This document shows positions 17,577 to 27,136 of a stretch of DNA of 64,000 nt, piece by piece. Position 1 is the first letter of the stretch; every line of letters begins with the position of its first letter. This stretch comes from Flavobacterium sp. UBA2787 (GTDB lineage: Bacteria; Bacteroidota; Bacteroidia; Flavobacteriales; Flavobacteriaceae): NCBI GenBank assembly GCA_002352205.1, contig DEHZ01000010.1:620245-684244 (forward strand), read 5' to 3'. A program made the translations under genes and the position numbers. A model generated the notes under the pieces. It was not told where the DNA came from, did no database searches, and was given only the letters and a program-made list of their open reading frames with translations.

Positions 17577-18638
17577 TTATTCAATAGGAGTAGAGTTTGC
17601 AGGAACTACATTAACTGGCTTGCTACTTTTTTGTTTTACAGGAATATAAATTTCTGTTAACCATTGCGAAGGTTGTTTTACATCGGTTCTGTTTTTCACA
17701 TATACTTCTCGAAAAGTTCCGTTGTAATTTTGTTCTAAATTATTTTTTTTGAGGTAGTCAAATCCTTTATCCCAGGCTTCTTTACTATGAGAATAATCAC
17801 CTTTTAGTATAATTTTTAATGCTTGATGCGGCATTATGCTATCAACAGTAAACTCACTTTCGGGTGTTGTATAAATAATTTCTTTAAGTGTAGTAGCAAT
17901 TGAAAATTCAACTTTATTTTTATCGACATCATACGTGTCAAAAACTACAAATTTTTGTTTATTGGTTTTGATGTTATTTTCTTGAACAAAATTATAAATC
18001 AAAGGCATCGATTCTTGAAGAACTGTGTAAAAGCCTGAAATAGTACTTTCTCCTTTTCGTTTTAAATATTTTTGATTAGAAACTTCAACAATACCATCCA
18101 AATTGATTGAATAAGTTGAAATTTCTTTGCTAAGAACCTTTTCTAATGCAATTAAATTATTTTCAAAAACAGAACCTAATTTCTTTTTAAATCCTTTTGA
18201 AAAAAAGGATTCCACTTTTCCCATAAAATTCAATTTTCCAGAAGAGTTCCATGTAACTTTTGTTCCGCCAACAGTATCTTTAAAAGTAATGTAACCATCA
18301 GATGCTTCACCGTTCAAAGAAATTTTTTGAGCGATGCTATCATTTTCTTTCAAAAAAGTTGTTTCTACAGATCCGTTACCGTTTGAACCGATCCAATTAA
18401 ATGCCCCACCAACACCAACTGTATTATTTGGATAACTAATTTTTAGATTCTTCTCATTCAAAGCCAAGAATGATTCCCAATTTTGATAATCGTTTAAATA
18501 TTGAAAAAGAGTTGATTTTTCGATGTTGATAACCTTACTTTTGGTCACAGAAAAATCACCTTCTTTGGTTGACAAATAAACCGAAAAAGCCAATAAAATC
18601 AACAAAATCAACAATAAAATATACTTTAGTATTCTCAT
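17577..18638 (-). CDS. Membrane-anchored SRPBCC plus GyrI-like effector-binding protein
   Basis: 353 residues: one N-terminal transmembrane helix (KYILLLILLILLAFSVYLS), an SRPBCC ligand-binding domain at about 30-165 (FSVTKSKVINIEKSTLFQYL...VTWNSSGKLNFMGK), then a GyrI-like/AraC effector-binding domain at about 185-335 (LKRKGESTISGFYTVLQESM...LTEIYIPV). Both folds bind small hydrophobic ligands. Here they are tethered in the envelope rather than linked to a DNA-binding domain. The function is unknown. Separate from the sigma operon by 75 bp. Confidence 0.8.
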   Translation of the reverse strand: MRILKYILLLILLILLAFSVYLSTKEGDFSVTKSKVINIEKSTLFQYLNDYQNWESFLALNEKNLKISYPNNTVGVGGAFNWIGSNGNGSVETTFLKENDSIAQKISLNGEASDGYITFKDTVGGTKVTWNSSGKLNFMGKVESFFSKGFKKKLGSVFENNLIALEKVLSKEISTYSINLDGIVEVSNQKYLKRKGESTISGFYTVLQESMPLIYNFVQENNIKTNKQKFVVFDTYDVDKNKVEFSIATTLKEIIYTTPESEFTVDSIMPHQALKIILKGDYSHSKEAWDKGFDYLKKNNLEQNYNGTFREVYVKNRTDVKQPSQWLTEIYIPVKQKSSKPVNVVPANSTPIE

Positions 18639-18925
18639 TACAATAGAGTGTTTTTATAACAACTATGTAAAGGTAGGAAATTTATTTTAGTTTTAACAAA
18701 AACGAAATTTTCTTCAAAATAATGATTTCATTTTTTTTTATTTTATGTAGATATAGCGTAAGAATTAAGGCACTTAAATTAATCAATTTCATTCCTATTT
18801 GTTATCAATCACAAAACTTTTAAATAAATATGAAAAAGATGTTCAGTTATTTTGTAAATTTAGTCTAAGCTGTTGAAAAAGAATTAGTTAATTATGTAAG
18901 TGTTAAATTCTAAATTCAATTAATT

Positions 18926-19429
18926 ATGAAAAAAATGGTTAAACTGATTATGGTTTACGGAATGATTGCTTTTCTTTCCTTTTCATGCAAGGAAAAAGCA
19001 TCTGAGCCTGTTGAAGAAGCACCGATTGCTATTGATGTAGAAGCAATAAAAAGTGAAATTCAAGAACTTGAAAACATGTATGCAGATGCTGCAAATTCAA
19101 GTAATGTTGATGCTGTAATGAACTACTATGCAGATGATATTGTGAGTTATCCTACTGATAAATTACCAATTTCCGGTAAAGCTGCTTTACGTGAATCACT
19201 TGCAAAAGATTTTGAAGAAGGTAAAGATTATAAAGTTTCATTTGAAGTTAAAGATATTTTTCCATCAAGCGATGGAGTTCAAGTGGTAGAATTAGGTGAA
19301 TTTACTGTTAAAGACAGCACTACAACCACAATTTATCATGGTCATTACATGTCTTTATTTGAAAAACGTGATGGAAAATATGTTTGTATTAGAGATATGG
19401 CCGCTTCAGACATGCCAAGAAAAAAATAA
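18926..19429 (+). CDS. DUF4440/SnoaL-like lipoprotein
   Basis: 167 residues with a lipoprotein signal (MIAFLSFSC, Cys about 22). The mature part has the NTF2-like/DUF4440 pattern: ELENMYADAANSSNVDAVMNYYADDIVSYPTDKLPISGKAAL, then strands ending IYHGHYMSLFEKRDGKYVCIRDMAASD. Such domains are small binding or enzyme scaffolds; no substrate can be assigned. The 287 bp upstream are AT-rich and hold no clear gene. Confidence 0.85.
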   Translation: MKKMVKLIMVYGMIAFLSFSCKEKASEPVEEAPIAIDVEAIKSEIQELENMYADAANSSNVDAVMNYYADDIVSYPTDKLPISGKAALRESLAKDFEEGKDYKVSFEVKDIFPSSDGVQVVELGEFTVKDSTTTTIYHGHYMSLFEKRDGKYVCIRDMAASDMPRKK

Positions 19430-19451
19430 ATCTAATTCAACTTAAAACAAA

Positions 19452-19476
19452 AAACGCCCCGAAATTCGGGGCGTTT
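19452..19476. terminator. Bidirectional intrinsic terminator
   Basis: A perfect 12-bp inverted repeat (AAACGCCCCGAA / TTCGGGGCGTTT) around one base, GC-rich in the middle. It sits between the convergent DUF4440 and OmpA genes, with an A/T tract strongest for the minus-strand gene. Confidence 0.9.
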
Positions 19477-19498
19477 ATGTTTATATCAATTTAGAAAA

Positions 19499-20335
19499 TT
19501 ATTTTCCTGATTGTTTTTTCATTTCCGTTTCAATCATTTGATAAAATTGATCGATTTTTGGCATCACAATAATTCTTGTTCTTCTGTTTGCCGCTCTGTT
19601 TTCTACAGTATTGTTTTCAACCAATGGCATAAACTCACCTCTACCGGCTGCAATCAACTGACGTGGATTTACTTTATGTGTATTGGTTAACACACGAACA
19701 ACGGCAGTAGCACGTTTTGCACTCAAGTCCCAGTTGTCAACTAAAACACCATTTTTGTAAGGAACATTATCTGTGTGGCTTTCAACCATACATTCAAAAT
19801 CAGGCTTATCGTTTACTACTTTAGCAACTTTACCTAAAATTTCTTTAGCACGGTCGCTAATTTCATAACTTCCTGATTTAAAAAGTAATTTATCAGCAAT
19901 AGAAATCATTACAACTCCTTTTTCAACATTAATTTGAATATCCGGGTCAGAAATACCAACAGCACCTTTTAGACTAGTCACTAAAGCCAATGTAACACTG
20001 TCTTTTTTAGTTAGAGCATCTTGCAAACGTGAAATTTTTAAATCTTTTTCTTTTAAACTTTCCAACGATTTCTCAAGATTTTCTGCACCCTTAGTGGTTA
20101 AAGTTGTCAAATTACCCATGTTATTGATTAAATCAGAAGTGTTTTTCTTTAAATCACTAACCTGATTGGCCAATAATTCCTTTTCAGATAAACACATGTT
20201 TAATTTAACCGTGGTAGAATTCAACAAATCTTGACATTCTTTGTTTTGTGCCTCTAAGGCTGCAATTTTCTTTTTTGTACCACAAGAGCCCAAGGTTAAG
20301 GCAACAACTGATAGTAATAAAACTACTTTTCTCAT
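19499..20335 (-). CDS. OmpA-family lipoprotein with coiled coil
   Basis: 278 residues: lipoprotein signal (VVALTLGSCGTKKK, Cys about 18), a coiled coil at about 22-110, and an OmpA peptidoglycan-binding domain at about 130-265 (GVVMISIADKLLFKSGSYEI...VESHTDNVPYKNG...NWDLSAKRATAVVRVL...ENRAANRRTRIIV). The Asp/Arg pair that binds diaminopimelate is present. It probably links the outer membrane to the cell wall. Confidence 0.92.
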   Translation of the reverse strand: MRKVVLLLSVVALTLGSCGTKKKIAALEAQNKECQDLLNSTTVKLNMCLSEKELLANQVSDLKKNTSDLINNMGNLTTLTTKGAENLEKSLESLKEKDLKISRLQDALTKKDSVTLALVTSLKGAVGISDPDIQINVEKGVVMISIADKLLFKSGSYEISDRAKEILGKVAKVVNDKPDFECMVESHTDNVPYKNGVLVDNWDLSAKRATAVVRVLTNTHKVNPRQLIAAGRGEFMPLVENNTVENRAANRRTRIIVMPKIDQFYQMIETEMKKQSGK

Positions 20336-20408
20336 AATTATACTTTTTTATTTTACAAAATTAACGCCATTCTATCAATAGAATTACATTTTGATAGATA
20401 AACTAATG

Positions 20409-21404
20409 TTAAAATTTATCTACAAATATCGTGCAATTTTTTACAAAATAGGCATAAACAATGCTGTTAATTTTATAATAATTAGTTTTTATTTTTGACG
20501 TTCGTTTGCGTATCGTTTTGATTAACAATGCGTAGAATGAAAAATGAGCTTTGAGAATAGCGAAGAAATGTTTGAACTTTCCTTTTATTAAAAATTGAAT
20601 TCCGGCAATTCCGTCTAAAATCATTCTTCCAATAATGATAATAATCAATTTATTACTGGGAAGGTTTTTAGTGAGCATCAACAGTGAATTCCTAAAATTT
20701 AAAAACGTTTTTTTAGGGTTTGATGTAGCCAAAGTTGCTCCTCCTAAGTGATAAACTGTTGATAATCCACAATAAAACGTGTCATAATTTCGATTGAAAC
20801 TTCTCCAGCACAAATCGATTTCTTCTTGATGGGCAAAAAAATCAGCATCAAAACCATTTAATTCTCTGTAAACTTCTTTTCGAATAAAAAAACAAGCACC
20901 GGAAGCCCAGAAAACTTTTGCAATATCATTATACTGACCATTATCTTTTTCAATCGTATCAAAAATTCGTCCGCGACAAAACGGATAACCAAATTTATCA
21001 ATAAAACCGCCAGCGGCTCCGGCATATTCAAAGTAAGCCTTACTTTTATAGTCTAAAATTTTAGGTTGAATAATAGCTGTGTTTGGATTTTTATCAAATA
21101 AATTCAAAATAGGAGTGAGCCAGTTTTCGGTTACTTCAATATCTGAATTTACCAAGCAATAAATTTCTTCTTCCACAAATTGAAGCCCTTCATTATAACC
21201 TTGTGCAAAGCCGTAATTTGCTTTATTTTGAATGATTTTAACGGATGGAAATTTCTCCTTCAAAACCAAAATTGAATTATCTGTAGAAGCATTATCAACA
21301 ACATAAACAGTGGCTTCCTGTGAATAATTGACCACTGAAGGCAAAAATTCTTTAAGTAATTTTGCTCCGTTCCAATTGAGAATAACAACTGCGATTTTTT
21401 TCAA
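20409..21404 (-). CDS. Glycosyltransferase family 2
   Basis: 331 residues with a GT-A fold: VVILNWNGAKLLKEFLPSV, YVVDNASTDNS, LVNSDIEV (the DxD-like metal site region), ASGACFFIRKEVYRELNGFD and FFAHQEEIDLCWR. It resembles rhamnosyltransferase-like GT2 enzymes. The C-terminal helices (SNKLIIIIIGRMILDGIAGIQF) suggest membrane association. The frame opens at a TTG two bases after the stop of the HsdR_N-like gene; no in-frame ATG precedes it, so TTG is the likely start. Probably co-transcribed with that gene. Confidence 0.88.
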   Translation of the reverse strand: MKKIAVVILNWNGAKLLKEFLPSVVNYSQEATVYVVDNASTDNSILVLKEKFPSVKIIQNKANYGFAQGYNEGLQFVEEEIYCLVNSDIEVTENWLTPILNLFDKNPNTAIIQPKILDYKSKAYFEYAGAAGGFIDKFGYPFCRGRIFDTIEKDNGQYNDIAKVFWASGACFFIRKEVYRELNGFDADFFAHQEEIDLCWRSFNRNYDTFYCGLSTVYHLGGATLATSNPKKTFLNFRNSLLMLTKNLPSNKLIIIIIGRMILDGIAGIQFLIKGKFKHFFAILKAHFSFYALLIKTIRKRTSKIKTNYYKINSIVYAYFVKNCTIFVDKF

Positions 21405-21406
21405 GA

Positions 21407-21862
21407 TTATTTTTCTATTGAGTTATAATTCGGAATGTCGTTTAAAAACAAATAACTTTCCTTTTCAAAATCCATTTGACAAAAATAGTGATTCAATCCA
21501 TTGGTTACCATTAAATAATTGGCTTTTAAAGTAAGGTTATAACGTGCAATTTGATCAAATACAGTTTGTGAAATCGGAACATTAGGTTGTTTACATTCCA
21601 CAACTAAAAATATACTTCCATCTGGTTGAAATACAACAACATCATATCGTTTTATTAAACCATTAATTTTAATCACTTTTTCAACATTAATCAATGATTT
21701 TGGATAGTTTTTTTCTATCATCAGAAATTGTACAACATGAATGCGAACCCATTCTTCGGGAGTGAGAACAATAAATTTTTTCCTGATTTCATCAAACACC
21801 AACACTTTATTTTCACTATTTTTGAAGCGAAAGGAAAAGTCGGGAAAATTCAGTTTTTGCAT
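21407..21862 (-). CDS. HsdR N-terminal-like (PD-(D/E)XK) protein
   Basis: 151 residues of the small 'type I restriction enzyme R protein N-terminal' family common beside holA in Flavobacteriia. The nuclease-like core shows RYDVVVFQPDGSIFLVVECK, a D...ExK pattern. There is no helicase domain and no hsdM/hsdS partner nearby, so it is not a restriction system. The function is unknown. Divergent from holA across a 45-bp gap. Confidence 0.82.
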   Translation of the reverse strand: MQKLNFPDFSFRFKNSENKVLVFDEIRKKFIVLTPEEWVRIHVVQFLMIEKNYPKSLINVEKVIKINGLIKRYDVVVFQPDGSIFLVVECKQPNVPISQTVFDQIARYNLTLKANYLMVTNGLNHYFCQMDFEKESYLFLNDIPNYNSIEK

Positions 21863-21907
21863 ACCGCAAATTTAATTATTTAAAACGAACTGCCAACAGT
21901 TAGTAGA

Positions 21908-22912
21908 ATGGACGAAATTGTAAAAATCATCAACGATATTAAAAACGGAAATATCAAACCCATTTATTTTTTAATGGGCGAAGAACCATATTATATTGAT
22001 AAATTAACTGAATATATCGAAGATAATGTGTTGTCGGAGGAGGAAAAAGGTTTTAATCAAATGGTTTTGTATGGAAGAGATGTTTCGGTTGAAGATATCA
22101 TTTCAAACGCTAAACGTTATCCTATGATGGCTGACAGACAAGTTGTTATTGTAAAAGAAGCCCAAGAACTTTCGCGAACAATTGATAAATTAGAAAGTTA
22201 TGCCGAAAATCCGCAACCATCAACGGTTTTGGTCATTGCTTATAAGTATAAAACTTTAGACAAGCGAAAAAAATTAACCAAAATTATTGATAAAAACGGG
22301 TTGTTATTTGAAAGCAAAAAATTATATGAAAACCAAGTAGCGGCATGGATTTCAAGGGTTTTGAAACCTAAAGATTATTCAATTGAGCCGAAAGCTTCTG
22401 CCATGTTGGTCGAATTTTTAGGAACCGATTTGAGCCGAATTAGCAATGAATTAGACAAATTGCAAATTATTTTACCAAAAGGAACAGTTATCAATCCCAA
22501 TCATATAGAAGAAAATATTGGATTTAGTAAAGATTTCAATGTGTTTGAATTTCGAAAAGCAATAGGCGATCGTGATCAGTTGCAAGCCTATCGAATAGCC
22601 GATCATTTTGCTCAAAACAAAAAAGAGTATCCAATGGTTTTGACAACGGGAATGGTTTTCTCATTCTTTTCGCAAGTACTGCAATACCACGGTTTAAAAG
22701 ATAAAAATCCTAAAAATGTGGCAAGTGTGTTAAAGATAAACCCTTATTTTGTAAAGGATTATGACGTGGCTTTGAGAAATTATCCAATGAAAAAAGTCAG
22801 TTCAATTGTAGGAACATTACGTGACATTGATATTAAAAGCAAAGGAGTTGGTGCGAATCAATTACACGAATCAGATTTATTGAAAGAAATGTTAGTTAAA
22901 ATCTTTAATTAG
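21908..22912 (+). CDS. holA: DNA polymerase III delta subunit
   Basis: 334 residues. Clamp-loader delta subunit that opens the sliding clamp. N-terminal NIKPIYFLMGEEPYYIDKLTEYIE, a degenerate AAA+ fold (DRQVVIVKEAQELSR...NPQPSTVLVIAYKYKTLDKRKK), then ISRVLKPKDYSIEPKASAMLVEFLGTDLSRISNELDKL and a C-terminal collar domain. The length matches bacterial HolA. Confidence 0.93.
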   Translation: MDEIVKIINDIKNGNIKPIYFLMGEEPYYIDKLTEYIEDNVLSEEEKGFNQMVLYGRDVSVEDIISNAKRYPMMADRQVVIVKEAQELSRTIDKLESYAENPQPSTVLVIAYKYKTLDKRKKLTKIIDKNGLLFESKKLYENQVAAWISRVLKPKDYSIEPKASAMLVEFLGTDLSRISNELDKLQIILPKGTVINPNHIEENIGFSKDFNVFEFRKAIGDRDQLQAYRIADHFAQNKKEYPMVLTTGMVFSFFSQVLQYHGLKDKNPKNVASVLKINPYFVKDYDVALRNYPMKKVSSIVGTLRDIDIKSKGVGANQLHESDLLKEMLVKIFN

Positions 22913-22971
22913 TCTTTAAAAAATCTTTAAATATTACCGATATTTGCCACTCCAAAACAAAAAACTAAATT

Positions 22972-23154
22972 ATGGGAATGAATAAAAACACGGTCCTAGC
23001 TTGGGCAACTTTTATAATGATTTTAATGGGGTTGATTTTAATCGGATTAGGAATTTATCGTTATGCCGATGTTGCCGGTTGGGGATTTGCCACCGTAGGC
23101 TTTGGTTTTTTTGCCATTGCTTGGGTTTTTAATGCGTTAAAAGGAAGAGTATAA
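22972..23154 (+). CDS. CAL67264-type small membrane protein
   Basis: 60 residues with two transmembrane helices (VLAWATFIMILMGLILIGLGI and FATVGFGFFAIAWVFNALKG). I recognise the 'CAL67264 family' small membrane proteins of Flavobacteriia by length and by the ending AIAWVFNALKGRV. Function unknown. It sits 20 bp upstream of ettA, so the two are probably co-transcribed. Confidence 0.85.
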   Translation: MGMNKNTVLAWATFIMILMGLILIGLGIYRYADVAGWGFATVGFGFFAIAWVFNALKGRV

Positions 23155-23174
23155 TTTTATAAATAAACACAAAA

Positions 23175-24869
23175 ATGTCAGACGATAAAAAAGTAATATT
23201 TTCGATGTCGAAAGTAAGTAAAACTTACTCAAGCACGAACAAACAAGTTTTAAAAGATATTTACCTAAGCTTTTTCTACGGAGCTAAAATTGGTATTTTA
23301 GGTCTAAATGGTTCAGGGAAATCATCCTTATTAAAGATTATAGCCGGAATTGATAAAAATTTTCAAGGTGATTTGGTTTTTGCACCGGGCTACAAAGTAG
23401 GTTATTTGGAGCAAGAACCACAATTGGACGAAACAAAAACAGTTATCGAAATTGTTCGTGAAGGAGCAGCCGAAATTTTTGCTTTGTTGGATGAATTCAA
23501 TAAAATCAACGATATGTTTGGTTTGCCTGAAGTCTATGAAGATGCTGATAAAATGCAAAAGTTAATGGATCGTCAAGCGGAATTGCAAGATAGAATTGAT
23601 GCAGCCGGAGCTTGGGAAATTGATAATAAATTGGAAGTTGCGATGGATGCTCTTCGAACTCCAGATCCGGAAACACCAATTAAAGTATTATCGGGAGGAG
23701 AAAAAAGGCGTGTAGCTTTATGTCGATTATTACTTCAACAACCGGATGTTTTATTGTTGGATGAGCCTACCAACCACTTGGATGCCGAGTCGGTTTTATG
23801 GTTAGAGCAACATTTACAACAATATCCGGGAACTGTCATTGCCGTAACGCACGACCGTTATTTCTTGGATAATGTAGCAGGTTGGATTTTAGAATTGGAT
23901 AGAGGTGAAGGTATTCCGTGGAAAGGAAATTATTCTTCTTGGTTAGATCAAAAATCGAAACGAATGGAATTGGAGGAAAAAGTAGCTTCCAAACGTAGAA
24001 AAACATTAGAACGTGAGTTAGATTGGGTTCGACAAGGAGCAAAAGGTCGTCAAACGAAACAAAAAGCACGTTTACAGAATTACGATAAATTGTTGAACGA
24101 AGATCAAAAGGTGTTGGATGAAAAATTAGAACTTTATATTCCAAATGGTCCTCGATTGGGAACAAATGTGATTAATGCAAATGGCGTTTCTAAAGCGTAT
24201 GGCGATAAATTGTTATATGAAGATTTGAATTTTACCCTTCCTCAAGCCGGAATTGTTGGAATTATCGGTCCGAATGGTGCCGGAAAAACCACCATTTTCA
24301 AAATGATTATGGGTGAAGAAAATCCGGATAAAGGCGAATTTACAACCGGAGATACAGTAAAAATTGCTTATGTAGATCAATCGCATTCCAACATTGATCC
24401 TGAAAAATCAATTTGGGAAAACTTTTGTGATGGTCAGGAATTGATTATGATGGGCGGAAGACAAGTGAATTCAAGAGCCTATTTAAGCCGATTCAACTTT
24501 GGCGGAAGCGATCAAAATAAAAAAGTAGCCACACTTTCCGGTGGAGAACGCAACCGTTTACACTTAGCAATCACATTAAAAGAAGAAGGAAACGTTTTGC
24601 TTTTGGATGAGCCAACCAACGACTTAGATATTAATACATTAAGAGCTTTAGAAGAAGGTTTAGAAAACTTTGCCGGTTGTGCTGTAATTATTTCGCACGA
24701 CAGATGGTTTTTAGATAGAGTTTGTACGCACATCTTAGCATTTGAAGGCGATTCTCAAGTCTATTTCTTTGAAGGAAGTTTCTCTGAATATGAAGAAAAC
24801 AAGCGAAAACGATTAGGTGGAGATTTGACGCCAAAACGTATCAAATACAAAAAATTAGTTAGAAATTAA
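23175..24869 (+). CDS. ettA: Energy-dependent translational throttle protein (ABC-F)
   Basis: 564 residues with two ABC cassettes and no membrane domain. Walker A: GLNGSGKSS and GPNGAGKTT; signatures LSGGEKRR and LSGGERNR; Walker B with the EQ2-type LLLDEPTNHLD and LLLDEPTNDLD. The 'arm' and the P-site tRNA interaction motif region between the cassettes (RKTLERELDWVRQGAKGRQTKQKARL) identify EttA rather than Uup. It gates the 70S ribosome's first elongation steps by nucleotide state. Confidence 0.95.
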   Translation: MSDDKKVIFSMSKVSKTYSSTNKQVLKDIYLSFFYGAKIGILGLNGSGKSSLLKIIAGIDKNFQGDLVFAPGYKVGYLEQEPQLDETKTVIEIVREGAAEIFALLDEFNKINDMFGLPEVYEDADKMQKLMDRQAELQDRIDAAGAWEIDNKLEVAMDALRTPDPETPIKVLSGGEKRRVALCRLLLQQPDVLLLDEPTNHLDAESVLWLEQHLQQYPGTVIAVTHDRYFLDNVAGWILELDRGEGIPWKGNYSSWLDQKSKRMELEEKVASKRRKTLERELDWVRQGAKGRQTKQKARLQNYDKLLNEDQKVLDEKLELYIPNGPRLGTNVINANGVSKAYGDKLLYEDLNFTLPQAGIVGIIGPNGAGKTTIFKMIMGEENPDKGEFTTGDTVKIAYVDQSHSNIDPEKSIWENFCDGQELIMMGGRQVNSRAYLSRFNFGGSDQNKKVATLSGGERNRLHLAITLKEEGNVLLLDEPTNDLDINTLRALEEGLENFAGCAVIISHDRWFLDRVCTHILAFEGDSQVYFFEGSFSEYEENKRKRLGGDLTPKRIKYKKLVRN

Positions 24870-24877
24870 ATTTTATT

Positions 24878-24906
24878 AAAATCCTGAGAAATCAGGATTT
24901 TTTTTT
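24878..24906 (+). terminator. Intrinsic terminator after ettA
   Basis: AAAATCCTGA-GAAA-TCAGGATTTT forms a 10-bp stem with a GAAA tetraloop (24878-24901), followed by T residues to 24906. Confidence 0.9.
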
Positions 24907-24917
24907 AATAAATAGCT

Positions 24918-24925
24918 TATATTTG
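24918..24925 (+). promoter_or_regulatory. -7 box (TATATTTG) for the hybrid histidine kinase
   Basis: TATATTTG ends 18 bp before the ATG at 24944. A longer frame starting with the TTG inside this box is therefore unlikely. No TTG -33 element is obvious because the ettA terminator T-tract occupies that place. Confidence 0.55.
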
Positions 24926-24943
24926 ATAAAATATATTTTTAGG

Positions 24944-27136
24944 ATGCCCCCAAAAAACCTACTACTTTTTATTTTTGTATTAACTTCTTATGCTCTTTTT
25001 TCACAAGAAAAAATAGTAACAAAAAAGGAGGTTTTGCAATTATTAAATTCTTCTGATAGTTGCTTATACAAATCAGATTATAAAAACTCTTTGTCATTTT
25101 CACGTAAAGCATTAAATTTTGCTTTAGAATTGAAAAACGATGACTTAATTGCTCGGTCGTATAACACGATTGCCGGAAATTATGAGGAAATTGTAGAGAT
25201 TGATAAAGCATTGGAGTATTATGATAAATCGGTTTATCATTTTGAAAAAGCCTCGAATGATACACTCAAAGCAGCTGTTTTTAATAACATTGGCAATATT
25301 TATTTTTATAGAAAAAAAGATTTTCCGAAAGCAATAGACTACTATAATCAATCCATTGCCATTTCTGAAAAAATCAATAATGTTTATTCGGTTGTCTTAT
25401 CAAAACTAAATTTAACCTCGCTTTATTTTGAAGAAAAAGAATATAAAAAGGGAATTATTCATCTTGATTATGTAGAAAAAAATCGTGATAAAATTCGAAT
25501 TGTTGATGTACAAGGTTATTTATACATTCTTTTAGGAAAAAAATACCACTATCTAAAAGAGTACGAACAAGCCGAATTTAATTTTAAAGAAGCGATACGA
25601 ATTGGTGAAGAAAATAATTCAAAAATCTATTTGTCTGATTCTTACAATGATTATTCTAAATTTTTATTTGATGTTGGAAAGCATGAAGAAGCTTATACAT
25701 TTTTAGAAAAACATCAAATTTTGAAAAACGAAATTTTCGATTTAGAGAAAATCAAAAATGCCAAAATTATTGGAATGGATATCGCTTTAGACGAGTCAAA
25801 AAGAGAATTGTCTGCCATCAACAAAGAAAAACTTCTTCTATCGGAAAATTTAAAAAAGACAAAAATTATTGTTTCTTTAATTCTTGTGTTTTTAATGTTA
25901 ATGATGTTTTTGTTATACATTTTATATCGAAATAATATTTTTAGAAGAAAAGTAAACGATTATTTAGAAGTTAAAAATGAAGAGCTGAAAATTGCCAAAG
26001 AAAAAGCAGAAGAGGCATCAAAACTCAAAACGCAATTTATTTCAACCATCAGTCATGAATTGCGAACACCGCTTTATGGCGTAGTTGGAATAACCAATAT
26101 GTTATCCGATGAACATAAAGAGTTGGCCGATAGTCCGCATTTGAACTCTTTGAAATTTTCTGCTCGTTACCTTTTGTCCTTGGTAAATGATTTGCTTCAA
26201 ATTAATAAAATTGAAGAAAACAAAGTGGTTTTAGAAAACCTGACAATGAATATTCATGATGAAATTAATATGGTTTCTAATTCGCTTTCGTTTATAGCCA
26301 ACCGCAATAGTAATAAAGTGGTGACAATGATTGACGAATCTATTCCTGATTATTTGGTTGGAGATAAACTACGTTTGTCGCAAATTTTGATGAATTTAGT
26401 TTCAAACGCACTTAAATTTACACAAAACGGAGAAGTTCGAATCAAAGCAAATTTAGAAAAAAGAGAAGGAACATTTTGCTTCGTTAAGTTTGAAGTTGAA
26501 GACACCGGCGTTGGAATTGCAGAGAAAGATCTTTCAAAAATATTTGATAAATTCGTTCAAATTGATCGAAAAGAAGACGATTATCAAGGTGCCGGTTTGG
26601 GACTTTCCATCGTAAAAAAATTGGTTACTATTTTTAAAAGTGAAATTTTTGTGGAAAGTAAAGAAGGAAAAGGAACAAAATTTACGTTTACTATTGCTTT
26701 TGATTCTGATATGACTAAAGTAAATGAAATTATCAACGACATCAAAGTCGATTTGTCCAGCGATATGGTTTACAAAGTTTTAGTGGTGGAAGACAACAAA
26801 ATAAACCAAATGGTTACGCGTAAAATTATGGAGAAAAATAATTTTAAAACCGTAATTGTAGATGATGGTTATGCCGCAATGGAAGCATTGTCAAAAGAAC
26901 AATTTGATGTGGTTCTGATGGACATCAACATGCCACTAATCAACGGATTTGACACAACCAGGTTAATCAGAAAAAAAGGAATTACTATTCCAATCATCGC
27001 ATTAACAGCCTTTGCCAAAGATGAAATTTCTGAAGAAGCCATTTCTGCCGGAATGAATGATGTTTTAATTAAACCATTCGAACCATCAAAATTAATTTAC
27101 AGTATTGAAACGTTAGTGAAACGAAATAACGTTTAG
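24944..27136 (+). CDS. TPR-sensor hybrid histidine kinase/response regulator
   Basis: 730 residues from the ATG at 24944. A signal peptide (LLLFIFVLTSYALFSQ) precedes a periplasmic array of TPR repeats at about 25-280, then one transmembrane helix at about 310-330 (IIVSLILVFLMLMMFLLYIL). HisKA follows with FISTISHELRTPLYG (phospho-His), then HATPase with NLVSNALKF, DTGVGI and GAGLGLSIVKKL, and a C-terminal receiver domain with VVEDNKINQ, VLMDINMP (phospho-Asp), ALTA and IKPF. No output domain or cognate regulator is adjacent. The TPR ectodomain probably senses a peptide or protein partner. Confidence 0.93.
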   Translation: MPPKNLLLFIFVLTSYALFSQEKIVTKKEVLQLLNSSDSCLYKSDYKNSLSFSRKALNFALELKNDDLIARSYNTIAGNYEEIVEIDKALEYYDKSVYHFEKASNDTLKAAVFNNIGNIYFYRKKDFPKAIDYYNQSIAISEKINNVYSVVLSKLNLTSLYFEEKEYKKGIIHLDYVEKNRDKIRIVDVQGYLYILLGKKYHYLKEYEQAEFNFKEAIRIGEENNSKIYLSDSYNDYSKFLFDVGKHEEAYTFLEKHQILKNEIFDLEKIKNAKIIGMDIALDESKRELSAINKEKLLLSENLKKTKIIVSLILVFLMLMMFLLYILYRNNIFRRKVNDYLEVKNEELKIAKEKAEEASKLKTQFISTISHELRTPLYGVVGITNMLSDEHKELADSPHLNSLKFSARYLLSLVNDLLQINKIEENKVVLENLTMNIHDEINMVSNSLSFIANRNSNKVVTMIDESIPDYLVGDKLRLSQILMNLVSNALKFTQNGEVRIKANLEKREGTFCFVKFEVEDTGVGIAEKDLSKIFDKFVQIDRKEDDYQGAGLGLSIVKKLVTIFKSEIFVESKEGKGTKFTFTIAFDSDMTKVNEIINDIKVDLSSDMVYKVLVVEDNKINQMVTRKIMEKNNFKTVIVDDGYAAMEALSKEQFDVVLMDINMPLINGFDTTRLIRKKGITIPIIALTAFAKDEISEEAISAGMNDVLIKPFEPSKLIYSIETLVKRNNV

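Noticed and set aside
21407-21862. Restriction-modification system suggested by the HsdR N-terminal-like protein
   Set aside because: The protein is only 151 residues with no helicase part, and there are no methylase or specificity genes. It is a common stand-alone neighbour of holA.
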